From positions 1 through 62,996 of the forward strand of contig NZ_JAHRXF010000036.1 in assembly GCF_019104725.1 (NCBI RefSeq): a DNA stretch of 62,996 nucleotides, in the 5' to 3' direction. Both the position numbers and the translations under genes were made by a program. Source of the stretch: Streptomyces corallincola (lineage in GTDB: Bacteria; Actinomycetota; Actinomycetes; Streptomycetales; Streptomycetaceae). The notes under the pieces are model-generated. The model was given only the letters and a program-made list of their open reading frames with translations. It did not search any database and was not told the DNA's origin. Every line of letters begins with the position of its first letter. Within the stretch, counting starts at the first letter, position 1. Shown one piece after another: positions 37,554 to 44,269 of the stretch.

Positions 37554-38069
37554 TCAGTCCTCCGCGTCGGCGGGATCGACGACGCGGACGCCGAAGTGGG
37601 CGGTGAGGGCGGTGCAGGCGCGGCAGGGGGTGGCGAAGGCGCCGTGCAGGGGGTCGCCGTCCTCCCGTATGCGGCGGGTGGTGAGTTTGGCCTGCTTGAG
37701 CGCCTTGCGGGCCTCGCCGTTGGTCATGGCCTTGCGGGCGGCGCGTTTGCTGCGGGCGGCGTCGGCGGCGGCGAGGTGCCGGGAGATGAGGATGGTCTCG
37801 GCGCAGCGGCCGGTGAAACGGTCCCTCTGGGCGCTGGTGAGGGTGTCGAGGAAGTCCTGCACGAGTGGGTGGAGGGTGGGGGGCTGGTCGCCGCGTGCCG
37901 CCGTGCCGGTGAGGGTGGCGCCGCGTACGGAGAGGGCGGCGGCGACGGTGGGGGAGATGCCGTCGCGGCGGTGCTGGAGGGTGGGGGCGGTGGGCGCGTC
38001 GGCGCTGCTCCAGCCGACGCGGGGGTCTCCGGCGCGCAGGTCGTTGCCGCCGGTCTGCACGGTGCTCAT
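37554..38069 (-). CDS. YwqJ-like deaminase-fold protein
   Basis: A 171-residue protein. The deaminase zinc motifs are present as C89-A-E91 (RCAETILISRHL) and P148-C-R-A-C152 (ATPCRACTALTAHFGV), giving the CxE...PCxxC arrangement of the YwqJ family of bacterial toxin deaminases. The basic helix between them (ARSKRAARKAMTNGEARKAL) could contact nucleic acid. The N-terminal 70 residues are unstructured and there is no signal peptide, WXG100 or RHS part, so this is a stand-alone, apparently cytosolic form. It is paired with the downstream SUKH-3 gene and divergent from a nuclease-SUKH-1 fusion. The substrate is unknown. Confidence 0.8.
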   Translation of the reverse strand: MSTVQTGGNDLRAGDPRVGWSSADAPTAPTLQHRRDGISPTVAAALSVRGATLTGTAARGDQPPTLHPLVQDFLDTLTSAQRDRFTGRCAETILISRHLAAADAARSKRAARKAMTNGEARKALKQAKLTTRRIREDGDPLHGAFATPCRACTALTAHFGVRVVDPADAED

Positions 38070-38394
38070 GATCGCCTTCCCTCCCCGGAGGGTGTCCCCC
38101 GGAAGGACACAGAGTGCCAAATGCCGTGGCTTGTGCGGAAGCTGGGGCGGTGCGACACGCCAGGTTCGGGGTGGGCGGTGACGGCGGGGTGACGGGGGGT
38201 CACGTGGACGGGCGGGGTGCGCGGTGGGCGGGGTCGTGGGGGCGGTCCTGGGTGCGGTGCGGGTGGGGTGTGGGGGTGGTCCGGGGTGCGGTGCGGGTGG
38301 GCCGGTGACCGCGTCGCGGGTACCGCATAGGCTGTCGGCATCCGCGATCGACACGGCCGTACGGGCCAGAGGGACGCCGCAGGGGGCAACCGCC
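38070..38394. promoter_or_regulatory. divergent control region of the SUKH/toxin-domain cluster
   Basis: This 325-bp gap separates the two divergent arms of the cluster. It has a hairpin TCCCCGGA/TCCCCCGGA-like element near 38080-38101, degenerate G/T-rich repeats at 38180-38310, and a possible -10 (CATAGGCT) near 38328-38335 for the plus-strand arm. No gene is seen. Confidence 0.5.
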
Positions 38395-39495
38395 ATGACG
38401 ACAGGTCGGCTCGGGCTCGGGGCTCCTCCCGGCCGTCAGGCCGGGGGACTCACCGCGCCGAACGCGGCGTACGCCGGGCAGGTCGTGCACTTCCCGGACC
38501 CGGTGCGGGCGGCGCGTCACCCGCGCGGGGTACGGGTGGACGAGCGGGGTTTCCCGGATTTCTCGCCGTACGCGCGTGCTGCGGCGGAGATCGCCGAGCC
38601 GCCTGAGGGTTTCGGCGTGGACGAACTGCGGCTGACGGACTACGTGTCGGCGAACGCGGCGCTGGCGGCGTCGGGGCACGCGTTGTGGGACACGGTGCCG
38701 GACGTGGCGACGCCGCACGGCTGGACGTGGCACCACGTGGCGGGTTCGCGCCGTCTTGAGCTGGTGCCGGTCGAGGTGAAGGCGTTGCTGCGGCACCACG
38801 GTGGGATCGCGACGGCGGACGTGGATCAGGGCAAGCGGGGCACGCGCCCGTTGCAGGAGACGCGTCCGGCGCACTTCGGTCTGCCGAGGTCGGGTGTCGC
38901 GGTCACCGAGACGCAAGTACAGGGCGTCGAGGAGGAGTTGGGGTACCGCCTGCCGGGTGCGTACCGCTCGTTCCTGAAGGCGGCGGGCGGCTCCGCGCCG
39001 GTGGGTACGGCGCTGGACGCGGAGTTGGGGCTGCTGCTGGACCAGCCGTTCTTCACGGTGCGGGACGAGGCGGCGGTGAATGACCTCGTGTACGTGAACA
39101 AGTGTCTGCGCGACCATCTGACCAAGGACTATCTGGGCGTCGGGTTCGTGCAGGGCGGTCTGCTCGCGGTGAAGGTGAAGGGCGAGCGGCCGGGTTCGGT
39201 GTGGTTCTGCGCGTACGACGACGCGCGGGACACCGATCCATCGTGGTCCCCGGCGGAGCGGGTGGCGCGGCTGCTGCTGCCGTGCGGTGACGACTTCGAC
39301 GCGTTCCTGTCGCGGCTGGCGGGCAGTCCGCCGGAGCTGGAGACGGTGGCGGATCTGATGGTGGAGGGCGGGTTCGCCCGCGTGGTGCCGGTGGCGGGTG
39401 CGGGTGCGGGTGCGGGTGCGGGTGCGGGTTCCGGTGCCGGTTCCGGGGACGCAGGCGGGCCCGTGTCTGTGGCGTCCGAGTCGGCGGGGGAGTGA
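38395..39495 (+). CDS. HNH/Endo VII-type nuclease domain fused to SUKH-1 (SMI1/KNR4)
   Basis: A 366-residue protein. Residues about 50-135 contain GFPDFSPYA followed by GWTWHHVAGSRRLELVPVEV and RHHGG, the LHH/WHH layout of HNH/Endo VII superfamily toxin nucleases; the usual His of the VxxH element is Lys here (VEVKALL). Residues about 166-320 form a SUKH-1 (SMI1/KNR4) domain (TQVQGVEEELGYRLPGAYRSF, WFCAYDDARDTDPSWSPA). A Gly-Ala tail (about 334-346) comes from six GCGGGT hexamers. Toxin-type nuclease and immunity-type domain in one cytosolic chain suggests self-inhibition. It is 10 bp upstream of a multi-domain protein on the same strand, hence cotranscribed. Confidence 0.8.
   Translation: MTTGRLGLGAPPGRQAGGLTAPNAAYAGQVVHFPDPVRAARHPRGVRVDERGFPDFSPYARAAAEIAEPPEGFGVDELRLTDYVSANAALAASGHALWDTVPDVATPHGWTWHHVAGSRRLELVPVEVKALLRHHGGIATADVDQGKRGTRPLQETRPAHFGLPRSGVAVTETQVQGVEEELGYRLPGAYRSFLKAAGGSAPVGTALDAELGLLLDQPFFTVRDEAAVNDLVYVNKCLRDHLTKDYLGVGFVQGGLLAVKVKGERPGSVWFCAYDDARDTDPSWSPAERVARLLLPCGDDFDAFLSRLAGSPPELETVADLMVEGGFARVVPVAGAGAGAGAGAGSGAGSGDAGGPVSVASESAGE
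39394..39429 (+). repeat. six tandem GCGGGT hexamers inside the nuclease-SUKH-1 gene
   Basis: The array encodes alternating Gly-Ala near the C-terminus. Because the unit is two codons, copy-number change keeps the frame. The same hexamer, inverted, occurs six times at 60201-60236. Confidence 0.9.
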
Positions 39496-39505
39496 GCGGC
39501 GGACG

Positions 39506-42373
39506 ATGGTGACTTTCGCGCAGGCGCAGGAGCGCGCCGAGGAGTGGATCAACGGGGACGTCCCGGCGTACCAGCACCGTGAGGTGCGGGTCCGGGAGTT
39601 CGGCCTCGGGTTCGTGGTGTGGGGCGAGGACCGCGCGGACGGCCCGCGTTCGGACGCGGGCGCGGCCCGGCTGGTGATCGCCCGTGACAGCGGCGAGGCC
39701 ACGCTCTGGCCCGCGCTGCCGGTGGGTGAGGTGATCCGCCGGTACGAGGAGGAGTACGGCCGGGGTGACGCGGTCGAGGACGCGGTCCCGGCACCCGCTC
39801 CGGCGCGGGTTGACCTCAACCAGACGTCCTTCCTGCTGACTCCTCCGGAGTGGTTGCAGGAGGCGGCCGACCGGTTGGGGATTCCGGACCGGCGGGAGTC
39901 GGGGTCGGCGTCGGGGACGGGTGCGGGTGCTGTTCCGGCGGGGGACGCGGGGGACGCGGCGCGCCCGGGTGCGGGTTCCGGTGCGGGTGCTGGTGCGGGT
40001 TCCGGTGTGGGTTCGTCGGGGTCCGACTCCGGTGCGGGGCTTGCTCGTACGCAGGCTGGTGTGCCCGGTTCGGGTTCGGTGGATGCGCGTCCGGGGGGCG
40101 ATGTGGTGCCGAGTGCCGAGTCCGGGTCCGGGTCTGGGTCCGGGTCCGGGTCCTCGGGGTCCAACTCCCTTGTCGGGCGGGAGGGTTCCACGCCGGACAG
40201 TGGTGCCGCGTGGCCGCGTGCGGCGGGGGAGGCGGAGAGCGCGGGGGTGCCGGACGGGGCCACACCGTGGGCCGGTACGGACACCAACGCCGAGGTGGGC
40301 GAGGACCGTTCGGTGCCGTTGCCCCAGACCGTGTTCGCACCGCCGCTCGGGGAAGCGGGCCCCGGTGTGCCGCGCCCGCCCGTCTCGGCGCCGGACGCGC
40401 AGACCGCCATGATCTCCGGGGGCAGCCAGTTGCCGCCCACCGCTGTCACGCCGATGGTCGGGGCGCCGGAGGGCAGCACGCCTCCGCCGCAGTCGGGTAC
40501 CCCGGCGGACGGTACGGCTCCGGGTACGCCGGACGCTTCGGCGTACGCGCATCCGCAACCTGCTGCCCAACAGCCTTCACAGCAAAGGAAGTTGGCGCCT
40601 AACGCGGGGGACATCGCGGACGCGGCGACCAGCAAGGCGGCCCCGCCGCCGCGCAAGGGCCGGGGTGGCGCGACCCCGCCGCCTCCGCCCGCCCCGCCCG
40701 CCCCGCCCGGCGTGCCGGGTGTTCCGGGCGCGCCTGCCGCGCCTGAAGCTCCGGGTGTGCCGGGTGCGCAGGGTGCTTCGGCCGGGGGGTACGTGCCGAC
40801 GCAGCTCGTCGCCTCCCTCGGCCCGGAGGGGCTGGAGGGTCCGGAGGGTCCTGCGGGACCGGGTGCGCCGGGCAGCTCGGGTACTCCGGGTACTCCCGGT
40901 GTTCCAGGCACTCCAGGCACTCCAGGCACTCCGGGCACTCCGGGTGCTTCGGGTGTGCCCGCGCCGCCTGCTCCGCCCGCGCCGCCCGCCGCTCCGGGTG
41001 CCCCCGGTGGTACGCCCCCCGGCGGGGTCCATCACGCGGCGACGATGCTGGCGAACCCGGGCGTGTCCGCCGCCCCCGCCGCGCCCGCCGCCCCCGGTAC
41101 GCCGCCGCCCGCCCCCGGTGCCCCCTCGGCCCCCGGTGCTCCGGGCGTCCCCGGCCCCGTGCCCTACGCGGCGACCATGCTGGCCACGCCCTCGGTGACC
41201 GGTGGCCCCGGCGTGCCGCCGCCCCCGCCGCCGGGTGCGATGCCGCCGCCCGCCGGTGCCATGCCGCCGCCTCCGCCGGGCGCCATGCCTCCTGCCGGTG
41301 CCATCCCCCCGCCGGGCGCGATGCCGCCTCCCGGTGCGATGCCGCCGCCGGGTGCCGTACCCGGTGCTCCGTCCGCGTACGGGTATCCGCAGCCGGGGCA
41401 GCCGACGGTGGGGCCGGGGTACCAGGCGGTGCTGCGCTACCGCGCGCAGGACGGCTCGGAGCAGCAGCTGATCCGGCGTTCGGCGCCGGGCACCCCGCAC
41501 CCGGAGTGGCAGATATTCCACGAGCTGCGCGCGATGAACGTGCCGCCGGGTCAAGTGCTGGAGCTGCACACGGAGTTGGAGTCGTGTGAGCTGCCGGGGG
41601 CGTACTGCGCGCGGATGATCCGGGAGCAGTGGCCGCAGGCGCGGATCACGAGCATCGCGCCGTACGGCACCGATCACGCGAGCAGGCAGCAGGGCATGGC
41701 CCAACTGCTCGCTCATCAGGGTGAGTTGCATCAGGTGGCGGACGGTCCCGCGCGGCCCGCGCCGGTGCGGGCGCCGTTGCCGCCGGTGCAGCCGGTCGCG
41801 CCGTTGCCGCCGGAGGCGATCGCGCAGGAGCTGGCGGCGGCGTTCGGGCCGGGGGTGTTCCGGTTCGACCAGCGGGCGGTGTCCCGGCAGGGTGTGCCGC
41901 CGGTGGTGGCGCACACGCTGATGGCGGCCGGGCTGCCGCTGGACATGGGCCCGTTCTTCTGGGCGCAGGCGCAGCCGGGCCGTCCGGTGCCGACGCTGGC
42001 CGAGCTGGCGGCGGAGCGCGGGGTGCGTCCGGCGTCGGACGCCGGGTCGTATCTGGTGCTGGGCACGGACTTCGGGAAGGCCGTGTGCGTGCAGTACGGG
42101 ACGGCGCACATCGTCGCGGTGCCGGTGGAGGCCGGTCCGGGCGGGGCGCCGGTGCCGCCGCAGTTCGTGAACACGGGGCTGCCCGAGTTCACGCGGTGCC
42201 TGGCGCTGCTGGGCCGGATGTGGCGGCTGCGGTTCGGGCTGAACCAGGAGCAGGCGGGCCGCTGGACGGTCGATTTCCAGGCCCAGTTGGCGTCCCTGGA
42301 CCCGTCGGCGCTGGCGTCGCCGGAGAGCTGGTGGTCGGTGCTGCTGGAGCAGATGTGGGACGGGTTGCTGTAG
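39506..42373 (+). CDS. multi-domain YrhB-like / collagen-like linker / deaminase-like / SUKH-4 protein
   Basis: A 955-residue protein. Residues 1-95 resemble the YrhB (Imm35-type) immunity domain (AQERAEEWIN, GFVVWGEDR, LPVGEVIRRYEEEYG). Residues about 130-635 are low-complexity: Ser/Gly runs, then GxP collagen-like repeats (PGTPGTPGVPGTPGTP), then PPPGAM repeats. Residues about 638-738 look like a toxin deaminase domain: HPEW near 665 and ESCELPGAYC near 692-701 give an HxE...CxxPxxxC arrangement. Residues about 770-955 form a SUKH-4 domain (FGPGVFRFDQRAV, LGTDFG, QFVNTGLPEFTRCLALLG). There is no signal peptide or membrane helix. It is cotranscribed with the nuclease-SUKH-1 gene. Domain calls are from motif recognition and need profile searches. 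Confidence 0.78.
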   Translation: MVTFAQAQERAEEWINGDVPAYQHREVRVREFGLGFVVWGEDRADGPRSDAGAARLVIARDSGEATLWPALPVGEVIRRYEEEYGRGDAVEDAVPAPAPARVDLNQTSFLLTPPEWLQEAADRLGIPDRRESGSASGTGAGAVPAGDAGDAARPGAGSGAGAGAGSGVGSSGSDSGAGLARTQAGVPGSGSVDARPGGDVVPSAESGSGSGSGSGSSGSNSLVGREGSTPDSGAAWPRAAGEAESAGVPDGATPWAGTDTNAEVGEDRSVPLPQTVFAPPLGEAGPGVPRPPVSAPDAQTAMISGGSQLPPTAVTPMVGAPEGSTPPPQSGTPADGTAPGTPDASAYAHPQPAAQQPSQQRKLAPNAGDIADAATSKAAPPPRKGRGGATPPPPPAPPAPPGVPGVPGAPAAPEAPGVPGAQGASAGGYVPTQLVASLGPEGLEGPEGPAGPGAPGSSGTPGTPGVPGTPGTPGTPGTPGASGVPAPPAPPAPPAAPGAPGGTPPGGVHHAATMLANPGVSAAPAAPAAPGTPPPAPGAPSAPGAPGVPGPVPYAATMLATPSVTGGPGVPPPPPPGAMPPPAGAMPPPPPGAMPPAGAIPPPGAMPPPGAMPPPGAVPGAPSAYGYPQPGQPTVGPGYQAVLRYRAQDGSEQQLIRRSAPGTPHPEWQIFHELRAMNVPPGQVLELHTELESCELPGAYCARMIREQWPQARITSIAPYGTDHASRQQGMAQLLAHQGELHQVADGPARPAPVRAPLPPVQPVAPLPPEAIAQELAAAFGPGVFRFDQRAVSRQGVPPVVAHTLMAAGLPLDMGPFFWAQAQPGRPVPTLAELAAERGVRPASDAGSYLVLGTDFGKAVCVQYGTAHIVAVPVEAGPGGAPVPPQFVNTGLPEFTRCLALLGRMWRLRFGLNQEQAGRWTVDFQAQLASLDPSALASPESWWSVLLEQMWDGLL

Positions 42374-42752
42374 GCGGGTGGTCAGGTAGCCGGGTAGCCG
42401 GCCACGTGGCTGGGTAGGCGCGGCGCGGCCGGGGGACCTCACGGGGTCCTCCGGCCGTTGTCGTACGCGGGCGCGGAGGGGTGTGCCGTACGGCTGGGGC
42501 GCTGGGGCGCTGGGGCGCTGGGGCGCTGGGGCGCTGGGGCGGACGCGGGTTGTGCGCGGGGGGGTGCGCGGGTTTCCTCGCGGGTCGTGCGCCGGGGTGG
42601 ATGTGGGTCGTGCGCCGGGGTCCGTGTGGGTCGGGCGCCGGGTGATGCGGGTCGTATATGCGGAGTGTCGCGTTATGAACCCGTATGACCAATCCATCAA
42701 GATGTGCGGACGTCGTTCCGTCATGCATGTCCGGTGGAGAGGGGTTTCCGGG
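42374..42752 (+). repeat. tandem-repeat-rich intergenic region
   Basis: The 379-bp gap holds a 9-bp repeat (GGGCGCTGG, about five copies, 42495-42540) and then about three degenerate copies of a unit around GTGGGTCGTGCGCCGGGG (about 42583-42660). No gene is seen. GGAGAGGGG at 42736-42744 is the ribosome site of the following gene. Confidence 0.75.
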
Positions 42753-43643
42753 GTGAGCAGCGCATCGTCCACGCAAAACGGCTTCCCGACCGTCAGGGGG
42801 CGCGCGTACCGCCCCGCGCAGGTGGACGCGTTCACCGGGACCCTGTCGGGGGAGCGGGACGCCGCGTGGGAGCGCGCGGCGCGGCTGACCGTGCTGGTCA
42901 GGGACATGGAGGCGGAGGCGGCGCGGTGGCGGGCGGCCGTGGAGGCGCTGGTTCCGCACAGTTACGAGACCCTCGGTGAGCAGGCGCGTCACCTCTACCG
43001 GCTCGCGGTGCAGGAGGCCTCCGACGCGCGGGAGCGTGCCCTGCGGGAGGGTGAGGAGCGGGTCGCGCGGGCGGAGGCGCGCGCGAAGGACGTGCGCCAG
43101 GAGGCGCGCGACACGGCGCGCGCGCTGCGCGCGGAGGCGGAGGAGTACGCCGTACAGGTGCTCGCGGCGGCCCGTGGTGAGGCCGACGCCCTGCGGATCG
43201 GGGCCCGCCGGGCGGTACGGGAGGGGCGCGCGGCGGCGCTCACGGGGTTGCGCGAGGTGCGGGAGCGCACCGGCGCGCTGTTCGGTGGGCAGAACCGTGA
43301 ACAGGCCGACCGCTGGGCGGCGTTCGAGCGGGAGGAGGCGGAGCGCGAGGCGTCGTTCGAGGCGGAGTACGCCGAGCGCACCGCCCGCGCCGAACTCGCC
43401 CTCGCGGACGCCGAGCGCACCCTCGCCCGCGCCGAGCAGTCCGCCCGGCGCTGCCAGGACGAGGCCCACACCCGCGCCACCGACCTCCTCACCGCCGCCC
43501 GCGCCCACGAGCAGCGCCTCGCCCACGACACCGAACGCGTCCTGCGCGACCACAGCGAGACCTGGGACGACGTCCAGACCCACATGGCTTCGGCCCGCAC
43601 CCGCCTGACCTCCCTGACCGGCGGCGCCGCGCACCCGGAGTGA
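42753..43643 (+). CDS. long coiled-coil protein of the Streptomyces cellulose-binding/DivIVA-like type
   Basis: A 296-residue protein. A DivIVA-like N-terminus (FPTVRGRAYRPAQVDAFTGTL) is followed by an almost continuous Ala/Glu/Arg coiled coil from about residue 30 to 280. Proteins like this are often labelled cellulose-binding proteins in Streptomyces and are probably cytoskeletal or polarity scaffolds related to Scy/FilP. The GTG at 42753 is chosen because GGAGAGG lies 10 bp upstream and the conserved N-terminus follows; an upstream in-frame ATG at 42723 is possible. No membrane segment. Confidence 0.82.
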   Translation: MSSASSTQNGFPTVRGRAYRPAQVDAFTGTLSGERDAAWERAARLTVLVRDMEAEAARWRAAVEALVPHSYETLGEQARHLYRLAVQEASDARERALREGEERVARAEARAKDVRQEARDTARALRAEAEEYAVQVLAAARGEADALRIGARRAVREGRAAALTGLREVRERTGALFGGQNREQADRWAAFEREEAEREASFEAEYAERTARAELALADAERTLARAEQSARRCQDEAHTRATDLLTAARAHEQRLAHDTERVLRDHSETWDDVQTHMASARTRLTSLTGGAAHPE

Positions 43644-43771
43644 GGGGTGCAGCGGGTTCCGGGGAGGGCGCAGGGTCGTGGGGCGGCGCGGGGCTGTGGG
43701 GCGGGCTGTGTGCGGGTGCGCGCCGGGCGCCCGCGACCGTCCTTGTTGCGGTCGTCAACGAGTGTTCGTGA

Positions 43772-43802
43772 CCAGACGTCTGGCTCACCCCCTGGCTAGT
43801 CT
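43772..43802 (+). promoter_or_regulatory. putative leaderless promoter with palindrome upstream of the ankyrin gene
   Basis: A perfect 12-bp palindrome CCAGACGTCTGG (43772-43783) covers the expected -35 position of a TAGTCT -10 element (43797-43802). The GTG start follows 8 bp after the -10, so the transcript would be leaderless. The palindrome is well placed for repression. Confidence 0.5.
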
Positions 43803-43810
43803 GAGCGACC

Positions 43811-44242
43811 GTGAACAGACGGCGGCAGAAGAAACTGTCCAAGAGTCTCGTCGAGGCGGCGACCTTCGGCGACAGCGCCCAGATCAACACTCTGCTGCGA
43901 GCCGGGGCTCGCCCGGAGGCGACCAACGCCGAGGACACCACCCCTCTGTACGCGGCATCCGTCACCGGAGCCACCGACAACGTCCTGTGCCTGCTGGCAG
44001 CCGGGGCCTTGCCCAACGCCGAGAGCGGACGCGGCACGGAAGGCACACCCCTGTGCGCGGCCGCATGCTGGGGCCACACCGAAACGGTGCACGCACTCCT
44101 CGCCCACGGTGCCGACCCCAATCTCCGCGAAGACCACGGCACGGGCCGTTCCCCGCTCGAATGGGCGATGACCGGGCCTCACCCCGAAACGATCGACGTA
44201 CTGCTCGCTGCGGGCGCCCGACCTCACAGCCGAGCCACGTGA
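43811..44242 (+). CDS. ankyrin-repeat protein
   Basis: A 143-residue protein made of about four ankyrin repeats: SLVEAATFGDSAQINTLLRAGA, TTPLYAASVTGATDNVLCLLAAGA, GTPLCAAACWGHTETVHALLAHGA and RSPLEWAMTGPHPETIDVLLAAGA. A short basic leader (MNRRRQKKLSK) precedes them. It is a protein-binding module without an attached effector domain; the partner is unknown. It lies near the SUKH cluster, and similar small ankyrin proteins appear among immunity proteins, but no toxin is adjacent, so that link is speculative. Confidence 0.88.
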   Translation: MNRRRQKKLSKSLVEAATFGDSAQINTLLRAGARPEATNAEDTTPLYAASVTGATDNVLCLLAAGALPNAESGRGTEGTPLCAAACWGHTETVHALLAHGADPNLREDHGTGRSPLEWAMTGPHPETIDVLLAAGARPHSRAT

Positions 44243-44269
44243 CCCGTCTCGTAGCGCCAGGTCTCGTGA

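Noticed and set aside
39700..41400. True collagen or surface fibre
   Set aside because: Gly-Xaa-Pro repeats are irregular, there is no export signal, and folded domains lie on both sides, so it is treated as a linker.
36860..42373. Conventional secreted polymorphic toxin system
   Set aside because: No signal peptides, WXG100, RHS, PAAR/VgrG or secretion genes are present; proteins look cytosolic.
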